A stretch of DNA of 52,808 nucleotides. Origin: Phellopilus nigrolimitatus. Lineage: Eukaryota; Basidiomycota; Agaricomycetes; Hymenochaetales; Hymenochaetaceae. The position numbers were made by a program, and so were the translations under genes. The stretch's first letter is position 1, and each line of letters opens with the position of its first letter. The stretch is taken from positions 1-52,808 of the forward strand of contig JAJOHG010000171.1 of NCBI GenBank assembly GCA_021029095.1, in the 5' to 3' direction. Below the pieces are notes generated by a model, which had not been told where the DNA came from, did not search any database, and saw only the letters and a program-made list of their open reading frames with translations. This document shows, piece by piece, positions 11,773 to 23,400 of the stretch.

Positions 11773-12813
11773 TGCAAGTCGGAAGCGGAGACTTAGGCGA
11801 AATAAAAATCTAGTAGAGCTGCGTCCAGGATGCAGCAGGAAGGACAAGAAGGTTCCGGTAGGCAAGCTCGAGAGGATATCTTGTTTCATTGAGTTTTATC
11901 TTATATAACACGCCTCCGACGAGTACCCACAGCAGCACAGAGAGTCCCCACGACACACCCAGATAGCCAAGAGGAGTCTGGGAAAACAGAGTTTCCAGAG
12001 ATTAGGCTCCCGTCATCGCTCGACCAGAAACCCGATTTGGCATCGAATAAGAATACGAATGAGCCTTGAGATCGCGCGGTGGGTAGAATGACCGCTTGCC
12101 AACGCGAGCGTGTAGGGGAGAGCACCGAAGATGATCGAACCCAGGAAAGATAATTGGCTGCGCCAGCAGAGCCACTTGACGGTGGGATCACAGTAGTTCG
12201 TATTCGGTCTCAAACATTGGTAGCCGATGATAGTTTCGTCAAGCCTATGGGAGATATTCCGAACATTCCTCGCAGCAGCATACTGCGCTCAGGTGCCACG
12301 ATAGTTGATGGCTTGGAAGTAAAATCTGCAATCAGCAAAAGACAGTCACTGGTCACATAGTTCTCACGGATGTTCTGTTCACCGTCTTCAGGCCTCTCAT
12401 ATTTCACTTTATTTCTTCCGCTCTGAACAGAGACGTCCCAGACCAGTAGATCGCATAACAGCCACATATTTTCTCTACGTTTGGTCTCTTTTGATTGGAC
12501 CAAACCTCTGCAGAACAAGATAAAAAATGTGGCTCCGAACTTGCCTGTTTTGGCGAGTGCTGTGTGCTTGATCGCGTCGCAGCTCGCCGCTGTCTGGCGA
12601 CGACCGAACTCTCTTTCACCTCGCCTTTTGCGCAAGGCTGACGATCGCTGTGTGCTTGACGACGCCCGAGTCCGATTGTCGTGTGCTCACGTCGTCCCTC
12701 GCGCTGACTGCTGTCGCAACGCCTCGCACACTTCACGCGCCAGCTGGTATATTACTCGACTCGTCGCGCCTTCTGGGCGCACACACAGCTCGGCTTGACC
12801 CCACTGACGATTC
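11773..12813. promoter_or_regulatory. Divergent intergenic region between DUF6593 and Sec2-like genes
   Basis: About 1 kb between two divergent starts; no coding frame with a recognisable domain. It must hold both promoters. No specific binding site could be assigned. Confidence 0.4.
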
Positions 12814-14372
12814 ATGCTGCATTACCCACTTCCATTGGCGAACAGCATGATCAACGGGAAGCCATTGCCGACTCGCCCAGACGGCCTGCGCTCGACAGCG
12901 CCGGCGGCGGAAATCGCGCTGCTCGGCAATCTCCCGGACGAGCTGCACGACATGCGGCGTGTGCAGGCGTACGGCCAGGAGGAGGATCTGAAGGAGGCGC
13001 TTGGGAAGATGATAGGCAGAGTGGAAGAGCTGGTGAGGCTGTCCTTCGCGCTAACCTGACGGCCCGGCGCTGACCGACAGTAAAGAGCTCAATGCTCAGC
13101 CAAGCCCACAGGACGCAGACGGAGCTCGAAACGTCTCTGAAGCTCACGCGCTCGAATCTGCAGCTCGCGCTCGCGAACAACGAAATGCTTGAAGACGCGC
13201 TTAAGCGGGAGAGCGCGACTGGGAGCAAGGACGTCGGCTGGCGGCGGCGGAGCGACCGTCCCGAGTCGCGTCAGGGCATCAGAAAAGAACAAGACTCCAC
13301 CGAGCGGCCACCGTCGCGGCAGAGCGGCGGCGATGCATCCTCCTCCTCCGTGCTCTCCACGCCGACCAGCGAGGCCTCCGCGTCGAGCCCGCCGCCGGTG
13401 AAGCCGACCTCGCCGCCGCCGCCCGTCGTGCACGACTCGCGGTTCTTCCGTTTCCGGTTCGGCTCGTCCTCCGCATCGACGAGCCCGAACCTGAATGCGC
13501 ACGCGGGGCCGGCGTCCCGCCCTCAGAGCCCGACCCTGCGAAAGCACGCGGACGTGATCCGCGACCGCGACGCGAGTCACCTCACGAGCGCGTCGCTCCC
13601 GAGCCTCGTCGCGAACACGAACAAACGCGAGGAGGAGCTCGTCGCAGAGCTGGAGTCCGAGCGCGCGAAGTATACAAAAGTGGTCACCGAAAAGAGCACC
13701 TTGGAGCAGGAGCTCGAGGGGCTGAGCCAGGCGCTGTTCGAAGAAGTACGCCAATCTTATTTTACTTTTAGTAAATCTTTAAGCATGACACTATTTTTGG
13801 ACTAGGCGAACAAGATGGTCGCACACGAGCGCATCAAGTGTGCCGAGATCGAGGCGGAGCTGCGGCAGATCCGCCAGGAGAAGGATGCCCTCCGGGGCGC
13901 GATGCGCATCATTGAGCAGGAGAACTCGCGCTTGAAGAGCCCCGCGCTCATACAATCCCCGCAAGCTCCTGATTCCTGTTCTGGAGCAGCCAACGAGTTT
14001 GCTAACGACATCACGCCTCACGACACGCGGCCGTCTTCGCGCGCGGGGGCCGGGTCGTCGTCGGGCGGCGCGCGGACGCAGAGCCCAACGCCGTCGATGT
14101 CGCCGTCCGAGGGCTCGATGTCGATGTCATCGTCGGTGCAGGGCTGTCGCTCGAAGTCGAGCGAGTCGGAGCGCGGCTGGGCATCGCCGGAGCCCGAGTT
14201 GGAGGGCTCGGCGGAGCATGTGCTGGAGTTGGAGGAGCAGGAGACGAAGACGGGCTTCGAGCGGACGGAGAAGAGAAAGAGCGGCGCTGAGGCTGTGACT
14301 GAGGCGAGGTTCTCGGTGCCGGTTTCCCCGCTGCCAGACATGCCTGTGGAGGAGTCGCCGTGGGCACAGTAG
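12814..14372 (+). CDS. Sec2-type Rab guanine nucleotide exchange factor
   Basis: Three exons, 12814-13032, 13086-13745 and 13806-14372, give 481 aa in one frame (an alternative start at 12847 would give 470). Residues 50-110 form a coiled coil (ELSSMLSQAHRTQTELE). A Ser/Pro-rich linker follows. Then comes the Sec2 N-terminal GEF coiled coil with LEQELEGLSQALFEEANKM and continuing heptads (EIEAELRQIRQEKDALR). The L-F-E-E-A-N-K-M-V core is the signature shared by yeast Sec2 and animal Rabin8, which activate the exocytic Rab (Sec4/Rab8) on secretory vesicles. The C-terminal part is low-complexity Ser/Glu rich. The second intron falls exactly inside that core (after FEE). No lesion seen. It is the last ordinary gene before the repeat region. 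Confidence 0.85.
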
Positions 14373-14839
14373 CGTGGAGAGGGTTGAAGTCGCGCAAGAC
14401 GTCGTACACATTTGTAGGCGCTGATTTGCTTCCTGAATTGTCTGCTCCGTCTCGTGCTCACCTTTTTCGTTACTAAAGCTTAACTTCGCTTCTTCTTCTT
14501 TCTCTTCCAGATTCCAGACGCACCGTCCTGACCATAGCTTGCTTTCGCACCATACCCCTTCTCATTGTTTTGTCTGTTGCCCCTTTTACTTTTCGTTTCG
14601 CGAGCACGAATGTTCTGTGGACTCTTTTACTTCATTTTCCTCATTGTTCTTCGCCCTTTCGCTTCTATATCCCGGCCACCCTCTATGCGGGATGTGCCAG
14701 ACCTCATAACCCATCTGCATGTGTACTAGTAAAATCACGATTGCAATTTATCACCCACCATATGTTCGACACCGAACTCCTCAAGAAAGGCCAGATGCAG
14801 TTATCGGAGGAAAAGGCTCCACGCGATAAACATGTAGGG
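14373..14839. other. 3' region of the Sec2-like gene up to the repeat region
   Basis: About 470 bp, pyrimidine-rich from 14480 to 14680. No gene recognised. Similarity to the copy at the right end of the cluster begins at about 14840, so the edge of the repeated DNA lies there. Confidence 0.4.
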
Positions 14840-15170
14840 CCTTGTGGGTCCAAACGGACCCGCCTGTCGCGACCACGCGTGCGAAGCGCCACGACGAAGC
14901 CCAGAGCTCCATGCTGGCGAACATAAACGCTTACAGCGCGCAATTCTGGCTGTATTCGAATGAGCTTTCGTGTACGATAGAAAGAGGGGAAATCATTGTC
15001 ATTTGTGGTCTCCTCGCTGTAGTAAGCCGCATTTTCTAGGTCGGTGCGGGAGTGCCGCGGGACTGCACCAGCGTGCAATGAGAGACGACACGAGCGCGTG
15101 CTGGCCTAGACGGCGGTGAGGTTATCTGGCTGCTGCTGTTGACGTCGATATAACAAACAGGATGAAGGAG
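14840..15170 (-). repeat. Terminal repeat module C, left copy
   Basis: This stretch, read on the minus strand, matches 39170-39490 (plus) over its whole length: the shared blocks include a polylinker-like CCGTCTAGGCCAGCACGCG, the TACAGCGAGGAGA block and the GTCCGTTTGGACCCACAAGG end. Shorter pieces of the same module lie at about 21960-22090 and 36150-36215. The two long copies are inverted with respect to each other and mark the two outer ends of the small-gene cluster. Confidence 0.75.
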
Positions 15171-15378
15171 AAGAGGCGGCGCGGAGATCTCGCAGAAACA
15201 CCAAGGACACGGTCTCAGCAACGTTGCATGCTTTGCGGGCAATCTTCCATCTGCCCGTTGGCTGACTACGCACACAATGCTTTCTGCTCTGGATACGAGG
15301 CCCGTATCTGTTTGCACCATTTGCGTCCTGGCAAATTTGTCTGTACGCCACTTTGCACAGGCTCATTTTCTATATAAG
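15170..15378 (+). promoter_or_regulatory. Family promoter module (copy P1, short form)
   Basis: Conserved non-coding block found upstream of every family member, ending in a TATA box TATATAAG at 15371-15378. About 30-50 nt downstream follows the conserved leader with CAGCCTTTCTCGCCTCAAC. P1 has the shortest form, fused directly to module C. Other copies end at 22552 (plus) and begin at 29821, 32185, 34823 and 38728 (minus). Confidence 0.65.
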
Positions 15379-15510
15379 ACGCATCCCTGGCAGCCTTTCT
15401 CGCCTCAACATATCCACTTACCAGAAACAAGGTGCGCATCTGACTGATCTGCAGTGATCTGCAGCGCTTATTCATATGTTTTGTTCTGGGACAGCGCACT
15501 TGACTTTAAC

Positions 15511-15822
15511 ATGCCGCCCAAGTTTGAGCACAGCCCCGCGGACTATGAATATGTAGTTACACAGGCCCATATAAAGATCGCCACCGCCATCGTCGGTCCC
15601 CACGATACGCATTTGCAACAAGCCGACGACAATGTAGCACGGGCTCTTGCTGAGATTCAGAATTGTAAGGACGAGCTGGAAGATATCCTTGAAAAGAAGA
15701 AGCAGAACCCACAAGCGTACCTGGAGACGGAATGCACAGTGAAAATGAGACTGAAGTTCATGGAAGATCTGCACCAGCATTGGTCGAAGTATGTACATGA
15801 ATTATTACACCCCATAGAATAG
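15511..15822 (+). CDS. Small helical protein of the NPQ-W family, copy P1
   Basis: A 103-aa protein of a family I do not recognise. The start is the ATG in the conserved context AACATG. It follows a 5' exon and an intron (donor GTGCGC near 15432, acceptor GGGACAG at 15494) shared by all copies; the upstream ATG used in some copies is absent here. Features: IVGPHDTHL near residue 28, a long charged helix, QNPQA near residue 66, then KMRLKFMEDLHQHW and a short tail. No signal peptide or transmembrane segment is visible, so it is probably intracellular and mainly alpha-helical. The stop at 15822 is followed after only 12 nt by a Ty3 retrotransposon, which splits the conserved 3' flank but leaves the frame intact. 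Function unknown. Confidence 0.7.
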   Translation: MPPKFEHSPADYEYVVTQAHIKIATAIVGPHDTHLQQADDNVARALAEIQNCKDELEDILEKKKQNPQAYLETECTVKMRLKFMEDLHQHWSKYVHELLHPIE

Positions 15823-15834
15823 TAGGACTGTATC

Positions 15835-16131
15835 TGTAACCTCCGTGGTTACTGTCTTCCCTGATGACGACCTGTAGGCGCATATAGGCGCGTTTCGGAC
15901 TCTTTTCTTTCTTTTCCTTTTCTTTCCTCTCCCCGTCATGTGACCGCGTTTTCCCTCTTTGGGACGCGCGCTTATATTTCCTTTCCCTGCGCGTCGAGAC
16001 TTCATCTCTTACCGTCTCGAACGCAGGTACGTACGCTAGCTAATACATGTATATTATGATCTCTTACCGTCTCGAACGCAGTTTTTGTTCCCGTTTTGTC
16101 CTCGAGTGTTTCCACCTCCCGGTGGTTTCCA
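15835..16131 (+). repeat. 5' LTR of the Ty3-type element
   Basis: 297 bp, TG...CA ends, identical by eye to the 3' LTR. It contains a GCGCTTATATTTCC TATA-like stretch near 15970 and an internal direct repeat CTCTTACCGTCTCGAACGCAG (two copies, spaced about 50 nt apart; core ACCGTCTCGAACGCAG). Confidence 0.95.
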
Positions 16132-16325
16132 CTTTTTTTTAAATGTCGAACACTGCTTAGCGTGCCACCCGACGGCTGCCACCGTCGCGCGCACCAACCG
16201 AGAACACCTGGCCGGCCGCGCCGCCCAGGAAAACGAAGAAGCCCTCGCCTACGCTTGAACCAGCTCCAGACTACCTCGTGTCTCGCTAACCTGCCACCTG
16301 CTCGCTCGAACCTGCTTAGTGCTCG

Positions 16326-19300
16326 GTGGAACGTTCTGCCACCCGCTCCCACTGCTCAGCCTCAGCCGACAAGATGTCTCGCGCCCACGCCAAGCTCGAC
16401 TCCCCCAAAACCACGCAGGCTCCGGTCGTCACTGACGGCCAGATGACCCCGCGCCTCTTCTGCGAGTGGAAAGGCTTCTGCATGGCCTTCTTCGCCACCA
16501 AAAACGTCGACCCCGACGACCAAGTCAAGCTCGTCGCGCGTGGGCTCCGCCCCATCGAAATCGTCGACTGGTACGAGTCCCAACACCAGAACCTCGATGC
16601 CCACACCTTCGAGGACTTCTGCGACCTCCTTCGCCCAATCGCGCTCCGCCGAGGCTGGGAACAAGAGGAGCGCGATGTCATCGAAAACCTCACGCAGGCC
16701 GGTCGGAAGGCCGAAAATTTCTACTTCGACATCCTCGCCCGCAACCGCATCCTCCACGACACGGGGTTTGAACTCGGTGAGGACGACATCCGTTTCCTCA
16801 TGAACGCGCGGTTCGACCGAGACCTCAAAACCAAAGCGAACACGGCCGCCATACGCAACATCGTCGGTTTCGCGGGGTGGCTCGTAGCCATCTTTGAGGC
16901 CGACGAGGACCTCTGGGCGCAGCGCGAGATGTTTGAGGATGTCGTCCACCGGTCGAATGCGAAGAAGAACGTACTCGCCGCAACTCGACAGGGCCAGGCC
17001 AACACCCAAGGCAGCCAACCGACCAACACGGCTGGAGCACGCGCTCCACGCCCACCCGTTCCCAATCCCGGTCAGCAGGGCCTTCGTAAGCTCTCCGTCC
17101 CGGACCGTGCGCTGCTCATCCGCCACAACGGATGTTTCAAATGCCGTCATTACTACGCTAACCACTCTGCGCGTGACTGCCAGGTCCCGGCGAACCAGAT
17201 GAACCCCAGCCCCCTCTCCGAGACAGACGGCTTGCGCGCGCGGCCGAAGAGCCTCCCACCACTCCCCAAGGCCAAGACGGAGACCGTCGCCGCACTGAAC
17301 GGCGGGGGTTTCCATCCCCAGGTGCCGGCGCACGCATTCGCGCAACTCGCACTCAACACCTCCGAGCCGCACATCGCTGCCGCGGTGAAGACCGAAAGCA
17401 CCCCGTCCTCCGTCTATGAAGACGGAAGTGACTCGGATGAGTACGTGGCTCCCTTACAGACCCCTCACCTCCTCTGGGATTGTCTGCTCGACGGGCCGCT
17501 CCCCTCCTCCTCCGTTCCTGTCCAGGCCCTTATTGACGACGGTTCTTCCTTAGTGATGATTGACGAAACCCTCGTCAATCAGCTTGGCCTCCGCCGACGC
17601 CGCCTCCACGCGCCCATACACGTTGCGCTCGCGATGGCGGCTGGAGATGGAGAAGCCACTACCTTGACCGAATTCGTAAAAATCTCTCCTTTTTCTTGCG
17701 ACTCTCACTGGAAATCACGGACTTGCCGTGCTGTAATCGCTCCAAAGCTTTGTGCCCCCTTAATCCTCGGCGGTCCTTTTCTTCAATCAAATAAAATAAC
17801 GATCAATTACTCTGAACGCTCCTGTATTCCTGAAGACTCTAAATACGATCTGCTGTCCCCGATCAACCGCACTCCCCGGCCGACGAGCCGCAAGAAGTTC
17901 ATGGCTAAATCGAAAAGCCTTGGGATCATCCGTAAGCAGAGCAAGGAGCGAAAACACGTCCTCCGTGAGCTTGTAGCGCAAACCAAACAGCGCCGCGAAA
18001 ACATTGACACCGCGCACGTCTCTGGGTGGCAGCCCGACGTGCTCAGTGCGCTCCGCGAGCGCATGCAGGTAGTAGCCTTCCTTCAACTGCTCAAGAGGGA
18101 AGAGGCCCAGCTACGCAGGGAGTTCCGCCTCTTTTTCCCTCTTGATGCCCCCCCGGCGGTCGCCGCATTCCTTGCTCCTGACGAAACGGTGCGCTTGGAA
18201 CAAGAAGAGCAATCAGTACGCCGGGAATTCTGGGACGTCTTCTCTGAAGGAACGCCTCACGTCGACAGGCTACCTAAGGACGTATACCATCGTTTCAAGC
18301 TCAAAGACCCGAACCGCGTTGTCAAGGCTCGTCAATACTCCTGCCCGCGGAAATACCGTGACTCCTGGGGCATCCTACTCAAGAAGTATCTTGACGCCGG
18401 CCTCATCCAACCTTCATCAAGCCCTTATTCGTCCCCCGCCTTCCTTGTCGCGAAGTCCGACCCCACCGCCTTACCCCGCATGGTTGTCGACTCACGCGAA
18501 CTCAACGATAACACCGTACCGGACAATTTCCCGCTCCCCCGCGTTGACGACATCCTTGCCGACTGCGCGAAAGGCAAAATCTGGGCGAAAATAGATATGA
18601 CAAACTCGTTCTTCCAGACCCGCGTCCACCCGGACGACATCCACCTCACTGCCTTCTCCACACCACTCGGCCTGTACGAGTGGACCGTGATGCCCATGGG
18701 GGTCCGCAATGCCCCTGCCACGCACCAGCGACGCATGACCGGAGCCTTGCGAGACCTCATTGGCAAAATCTGCCACGTCTACCTCGACGACATTATAATC
18801 TGGTCCTCCTCTGTCGAAGAACACGTCAAGAACGTCCGCACCGTTCTATCCGCCCTTAAAAACGCCAGCCTCTTCTGTAACCCAAAAAAAACTCACCTCT
18901 TCTGCACGACACTCGACTTCCTCGGCCACCGGATCTCCCAGAACGGAATTCAAGCGGACCCCCGCAAAACCGAACGAATCTCAACCTGGCCCCAACCCCG
19001 CTCCGCCTCCGATGTTCGCTCCTTCCTTGGACTTGTCCGCTACATCGCCACCTTCCTTCCCCGCCTCGCCGACCACACCTCTATCCTCAATACCCTCACC
19101 ACCAAAGACGCCGAAAGAAATTTCCCTCCCTGGACCTCAAGCCACCAACTCGCATTCGACTCCATCAAAAAACTCGTCCTCAGCCCCGCCTGCCTCACCA
19201 CCATCGACCATGAACACCCCAACGACAACCGCATTTACCTCCACACGGACGCCTCCGATCGCCGCACTGGCGCCGTGCTCTCCTTTGGCCCAACTCCAGA

Positions 19301-21125
19301 ATCTGCCCGACCCGTCGCCTACGACTCAACCGCCCTCAAAGGAGCCGAACTCAACTATCCGGTCCATGAAAAAGAACTACTCGCTATAGTCAAAGCCCTC
19401 AAAAAGTTCCGTTCTGATCTTCTTGGCACCGAGTTCACTGTCTACACCGATCACAAGACGCTGGAGTCCTTCCTGACGCAAAAGGATCTCTCGCGACGCC
19501 AAGCGCGCTGGCAGGAATTCCTCGCTCAGTACGTCTTCGCAATCCGCTACGTCCCTGGTCAAGACAACTCCGCTGCCGACGCGCTATCCCGTCTACCTGA
19601 CGAGGTTGACGGGACAGCAACCAGGGCTGCGGCAACACTCTCCATCGCTGCCGACTCTGAGCTTGTACAGAAAATCCAAGCGGGTTATCCCAAAGACCCT
19701 TTCACTGCAGAACTCCTCGCACGGCCGCAAGAGACACTGGGGGCTCATCTTAAAGACGGCTTGCTCTACCTTGGGGACCGGCTTGTCATACCGAGAACTT
19801 CGAACCTCCGTGAGACCTTCTATGCGCTAGCTCATGACTCTCTAGGGCACTTCGGGTCTGAGAAGAGCTACGCGATCTTACGCGCCTCATACTATTGGCC
19901 AAACATGAAGACCGACCTCGAAAAGTCGTACATACCACAGTGCGACGCCTGCCAACGCAACAAATCCTCCGTCAAGAAACCAGCCGGCCCCTTGCATTCC
20001 CTCCCCATCGCTGACCGACGCGGCGATCGAATCGCAATCGACTTCGTCGGGCCACTTCCCCTCGACAGCGGGTTCAACGGTCTCTGTTCCATCACTGACC
20101 AGCTCGGCTCGGACGTCCGCCTCATCCCCGTCTCCATGTCCCAGACCCCCGAAACCTTCGCCCGGCTTTTCTTTGACCACTGGTACTGCGAGAATGGGCT
20201 CCCCCTCGACATCATTAGCGACCGCGACCATCTTTTTACCTCAAAATTCTGGAATGCGCTACACAAGATCTCTGGGGTCAAACTCAAGATGTCAACATCT
20301 TACCACCCGCAAACCGACGGCCTCAGTGAACGTACCAACAAAACCGTCATCCAAGCGCTCCGTTTCTATGTCGACCGCCAGCAAAAAGGTTGGGTAAAAG
20401 CTCTTCCCCGCGTCCGGTTCGAAATTATGAACACTGTCAACTCTTCTACTGGCTACTCCCCCTTCCAGCTCCGCATGGGCCGCGCTCCCCGCATAATTCC
20501 CCCTCTCACACCTCTCGCCCCTGCCCCGGACGAGCTTCCCGAAGACACCCGCGCACGTGCCCTCTTCCAGCAACTAGAAACTGACTGCGCCGACGCGCGC
20601 GACAGTCTCGTCCTCGCTAAAGTCACTCAAGCTCGTGCTTCCAACAAAAACCGTGGCCCCGAGGATGCGTACCAGGTCGGAGACTTCGTGATGCTCTCCA
20701 CTCTCCACCGTCGACGCGACTACATGCAACAGGGCGACGGACGCGTCGCCAAGTTCATGCCACGCTTCGACGGCCGGTACCGCGTCAACCGCGCGTTTCC
20801 CGAGCGCTCCGTCTATGAGCTCGAACTCCCCAACTCCAAAAACAAGTTCGCCACCTTCCATGCCAGCCAACTAAAGCGCCACATACCCAACGACCCCATC
20901 CTGTACCCCTCCCGTGAGCACGCCAAGCCCGGTCCCATTGTCACACCCGAAGGCATGGAAGAATGGGAAGTCGACGAGATCATCGACTCTCGCAGACGCG
21001 GACGCGGATACCAGTTCCTCGTCCGTTGGAAGGGCTACGGCCCCGACGACGATCTCTGGCTTCCCAAACGCGAGCTCGACGATTGCATCGCGCTCGATGT
21101 TTGGGAAGCGGCTCATCCTCCCTAA
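16326..21125 (+). CDS. Gag-Pol polyprotein with chromodomain (Ty3/chromovirus)
   Basis: One frame of 1599 aa; translation may start at the internal Met at 16374 instead. In order: gag capsid-like region; a CCHC-like knuckle starting at C270 with wider than usual spacing (CFKC...H...C); aspartic protease motif ALIDDGSS near residue 404; reverse transcriptase with the YLDD catalytic motif at about 819; RNase H with HTDASD at about 975; integrase with the HHCC zinc region (HDSLGHFG near 1170) and the D,D-35-E triad ([13 protein letters not shown] at about 1298, SERTNK with E at about 1334); and a C-terminal chromodomain from about 1545 ([21 protein letters not shown]). The chromodomain places it in the chromovirus branch, in which it directs integration to chromatin. 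No stop or frameshift separates gag from pol. Confidence 0.95.
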   Translation: MERSATRSHCSASADKMSRAHAKLDSPKTTQAPVVTDGQMTPRLFCEWKGFCMAFFATKNVDPDDQVKLVARGLRPIEIVDWYESQHQNLDAHTFEDFCDLLRPIALRRGWEQEERDVIENLTQAGRKAENFYFDILARNRILHDTGFELGEDDIRFLMNARFDRDLKTKANTAAIRNIVGFAGWLVAIFEADEDLWAQREMFEDVVHRSNAKKNVLAATRQGQANTQGSQPTNTAGARAPRPPVPNPGQQGLRKLSVPDRALLIRHNGCFKCRHYYANHSARDCQVPANQMNPSPLSETDGLRARPKSLPPLPKAKTETVAALNGGGFHPQVPAHAFAQLALNTSEPHIAAAVKTESTPSSVYEDGSDSDEYVAPLQTPHLLWDCLLDGPLPSSSVPVQALIDDGSSLVMIDETLVNQLGLRRRRLHAPIHVALAMAAGDGEATTLTEFVKISPFSCDSHWKSRTCRAVIAPKLCAPLILGGPFLQSNKITINYSERSCIPEDSKYDLLSPINRTPRPTSRKKFMAKSKSLGIIRKQSKERKHVLRELVAQTKQRRENIDTAHVSGWQPDVLSALRERMQVVAFLQLLKREEAQLRREFRLFFPLDAPPAVAAFLAPDETVRLEQEEQSVRREFWDVFSEGTPHVDRLPKDVYHRFKLKDPNRVVKARQYSCPRKYRDSWGILLKKYLDAGLIQPSSSPYSSPAFLVAKSDPTALPRMVVDSRELNDNTVPDNFPLPRVDDILADCAKGKIWAKIDMTNSFFQTRVHPDDIHLTAFSTPLGLYEWTVMPMGVRNAPATHQRRMTGALRDLIGKICHVYLDDIIIWSSSVEEHVKNVRTVLSALKNASLFCNPKKTHLFCTTLDFLGHRISQNGIQADPRKTERISTWPQPRSASDVRSFLGLVRYIATFLPRLADHTSILNTLTTKDAERNFPPWTSSHQLAFDSIKKLVLSPACLTTIDHEHPNDNRIYLHTDASDRRTGAVLSFGPTPESARPVAYDSTALKGAELNYPVHEKELLAIVKALKKFRSDLLGTEFTVYTDHKTLESFLTQKDLSRRQARWQEFLAQYVFAIRYVPGQDNSAADALSRLPDEVDGTATRAAATLSIAADSELVQKIQAGYPKDPFTAELLARPQETLGAHLKDGLLYLGDRLVIPRTSNLRETFYALAHDSLGHFGSEKSYAILRASYYWPNMKTDLEKSYIPQCDACQRNKSSVKKPAGPLHSLPIADRRGDRIAIDFVGPLPLDSGFNGLCSITDQLGSDVRLIPVSMSQTPETFARLFFDHWYCENGLPLDIISDRDHLFTSKFWNALHKISGVKLKMSTSYHPQTDGLSERTNKTVIQALRFYVDRQQKGWVKALPRVRFEIMNTVNSSTGYSPFQLRMGRAPRIIPPLTPLAPAPDELPEDTRARALFQQLETDCADARDSLVLAKVTQARASNKNRGPEDAYQVGDFVMLSTLHRRRDYMQQGDGRVAKFMPRFDGRYRVNRAFPERSVYELELPNSKNKFATFHASQLKRHIPNDPILYPSREHAKPGPIVTPEGMEEWEVDEIIDSRRRGRGYQFLVRWKGYGPDDDLWLPKRELDDCIALDVWEAAHPP

Positions 21126-21157
21126 CCACCTTTGAATTTTCTCGGGGTGGGAAGGGG

Positions 21158-21454
21158 TGTAACCTCCGTGGTTACTGTCTTCCCTGATGACGACCTGTAG
21201 GCGCATATAGGCGCGTTTCGGACTCTTTTCTTTCTTTTCCTTTTCTTTCCTCTCCCCGTCATGTGACCGCGTTTTCCCTCTTTGGGACGCGCGCTTATAT
21301 TTCCTTTCCCTGCGCGTCGAGACTTCATCTCTTACCGTCTCGAACGCAGGTACGTACGCTAGCTAATACATGTATATTATGATCTCTTACCGTCTCGAAC
21401 GCAGTTTTTGTTCCCGTTTTGTCCTCGAGTGTTTCCACCTCCCGGTGGTTTCCA
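21158..21454 (+). repeat. 3' LTR of the Ty3-type element
   Basis: 297 bp, same sequence as the 5' LTR by eye, followed directly by the second GTATC target-site copy. Confidence 0.95.
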
Positions 21455-21459
21455 GTATC

Positions 21460-21720
21460 CCGATTAAAGTAGTAATACAGGCGAGCTGCCCATGCGCGGT
21501 ACAACACCCCTCCCGCCCGAGAAGACATACGTCCACGTGCTGTTTTTCTCTCTCTGTATGACTACGAGTGTGCCGCCGAGGATGGCAGTTAGCCATTGCG
21601 CCTTTGCGCATCCAGAATCCAATTATCCAATGCATGGCCAGCGCTGCAGCCGCCATCACGTGAGCTCAGCTGCCGTGCGAGTCTTATTTGACTATGTTTG
21701 GCAGAGTCGGAGTTTTAATA
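21460..21720 (+). repeat. Conserved 3' flank of family gene P1, displaced by the retrotransposon
   Basis: The sequence after the retrotransposon (AAGTAGTAATACAGGCGAGC, then the CCCGAGAAGA block) matches the 3' flanks of copies M2, M3 and M4 on the other strand (about 31480-31739, 33760-34042 and 38100-38292). It is therefore the original continuation of gene P1 and probably its 3' untranslated region. Beyond it, 21720-21950 has no recognised feature. Confidence 0.7.
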
Positions 21721-21959
21721 GTTCAGCATGTATGCGCACCCGGGAGTCCCTCGCGCATTTACTACGTATTACACGATATGCTTGGAAACACTTTCGTTGT
21801 CTTCGCCAGCGCCACGGAGACAAAAATCCAATACTAGGAGCGCGCAGACATGGTTGGAGACTACGCACCTGCGACTACCTGTTGACGGCCCGGAATGTGC
21901 CCTAGGATACCACGATACCGACCGGCTGCCCGCCAAGCGCACACGGCGGCTTTGCAGAG

Positions 21960-22552
21960 CGCATCACTGTGCAGTGAGCGCCGACGTGCGCTGAACCGGG
22001 GGGAAGTCGGACGGCGTCCACGCCGCCTACTGCTGTCGACATTGATATAATAACTAGGGTGAAGGAGAAGGTATGACGCGGAGATCTCATCCTGCCGCGC
22101 GCGCTCTGCGCTGACGGCCAGGGAGCCGCAATGTTGCACACGTATGCGGCTGCAGTCGTCCTGGAAACAGTGGCGTTTATGCCATGGACGTCGTCTCAGC
22201 AATCTTGCATGCTTTGTACTAGGCAATGGTTGCATTCTTGTTCAAAAACAGCGCGCCCAGTTCGGGTGCACGGGTGCGCGGCGCGTCGTTGGCGGCCAGG
22301 GAACCGCAATGTTGCTCACGTATGGGGCTGCATCGTCTTGGAAACAGTGACGTTTTCTGCCAAGGACGTAGAGCAATGCTGCATGCTTTGCAGGCAGTCT
22401 GCAATACTGCATGCTCTGCGGGCAATCTTCCGCCTGTCAGTTGTCAGGATACACACACAATGCTGGATACGAGGCCCGTAGCTGTTTGCGCCACTTGCGT
22501 CCTGGGAAACTTGTCTGTGTGCGAGTTTGCACAGGCCCATTTTCTATATAAG
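21960..22552 (+). repeat. Module C fragment plus long promoter module (copy P2)
   Basis: Starts with a module C remnant (to about 22090). Two partial promoter repeats follow, both with the GGAGCCGCAATGTTG / GGAACCGCAATGTTG block. The promoter proper ends in the TATA box CTATATAAG at 22544-22552. The double promoter arrangement is the same as that upstream of copy M3 (34823-35290, inverted), so the two loci share a recent common ancestor. Confidence 0.6.
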
Positions 22553-22592
22553 ACGCATCGCTGGCAGCCTTGCTCGCCTCAGCATATCTACA

Positions 22593-23057
22593 ATGCCAGA
22601 AACAAGGTGAGCATCTGACTGATCTGCAGCGATCTGCAGTGCTTATTTCATATCCGTCTTGTTCTGTGACAGCGCACTTGCAGACTTCAACAGGCTGGAA
22701 TGCGCCGCCGGGGGGCGAGGCCTCGCCGTGTACGCACATGCAGGTCCGGATGCCCGGATCGGCGCACGCAGGGAAGCCCGTTATACAAATGCATGTGCTG
22801 CGGCCGAGAGACCGGGAAGAAGGGATGCGCGCGTCCGGAGAGAGGCGGACGCCGGACAGACGTCTCGTGCGTTTATAGGGACGACTGGGAAGACGGAAAA
22901 TAGACTCGGCGGATGTCGTTGGACCTCGGACGGCATGGCATGTGGCATGGAAGGGGACCTGATTTGCGCCGGATCGGCGGATGACTCATCCGCCCCCCCT
23001 CCCCTTCCGCATCTGAGTCCGCCGAAAAGCAAGAATAAAGTCCGAAACGTCCGATAG
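22593..23057 (+). pseudogene. Family copy P2, truncated and fused to module V
   Basis: The conserved 14-nt first exon (ATG at 22593, MPETS), donor GTGAGC at 22607 and acceptor at 22672 are intact. Exon 2 begins ALADFN as in the other copies. The normal AACATG is AACAGG, and after about eight residues the sequence changes abruptly into module V (similar to 33480-32640 inverted). The frame stays open to 23057 with a low-complexity Arg/Ala-rich sequence, but the GP, NPQ and W motifs are absent. This is best explained by a deletion that removed the gene body, its 3' flank and module D of a tandem unit. Confidence 0.6.
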
Positions 23058-23400
23058 GGACATGTGCGACCCGCCCGGCGCCGAGCCCCCGAGCCCCCGA
23101 ATTTGAATCTGCAAAGAACGAAATCGGAAACAAAAACAAGGCCCTTTCCTTTGGATAACGCGTTTGGTCCCCGGGCGGCTACGAAAACAAAGACGCGCGC
23201 GCGCGCAGGTGGGCACGCACAGCAAGTTGGCGAGAACGCGCTTTGCGCCGCGACCCGTGGGCAGCGCAATTCGCCGCGGGTGCGATCGACGCGCGCGCGC
23301 AGCTGGCGAGCCGCGCTCCGCAAAGGGCAAAGAGCAAAGGGCAAAGAGCAACGGGGGTGGCTTCGCGCTACATGTACGCTTAGAAAGCCGGCCGCGGTGC
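22695..23400 (+). repeat. Module V, left copy
   Basis: GC-rich non-coding block, matching 33490-32640 and 31275-30480 in inverted orientation; blocks such as GGGGGGCGAGGCCTCGCC and TATACAAATGCATGTGCTGC are shared. In the right-hand array this block lies immediately upstream of each promoter; here it abuts the GC-rich hypothetical gene instead, so the cluster's inner left boundary is near 23400. Confidence 0.65.

Larger units (their letters stand above)
15830..21459 (+). mobile_element. Complete Ty3-type chromovirus LTR retrotransposon
   Basis: A 5.6-kb element with two 297-bp LTRs (15835-16131 and 21158-21454) that begin TGTAAC and end TTTCCA, flanked by the 5-bp target duplication GTATC (15830-15834 and 21455-21459). 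By eye the LTRs have no difference, so the insertion is recent. A G-rich polypurine tract (GGGGTGGGAAGGGG) directly precedes the 3' LTR. A tRNA primer-binding site could not be recognised after the 5' LTR; self-priming, as in Tf1-like elements, is possible but unproven. It carries a single uninterrupted gag-pol frame, so it may still be active. It sits in the 3' flank of family gene P1. Confidence 0.95.

Noticed and set aside
16362..17372. 336-codon minus-strand frame inside the retrotransposon
   Set aside because: Antisense of gag; no domain, and the sense frame is a complete gag-pol.
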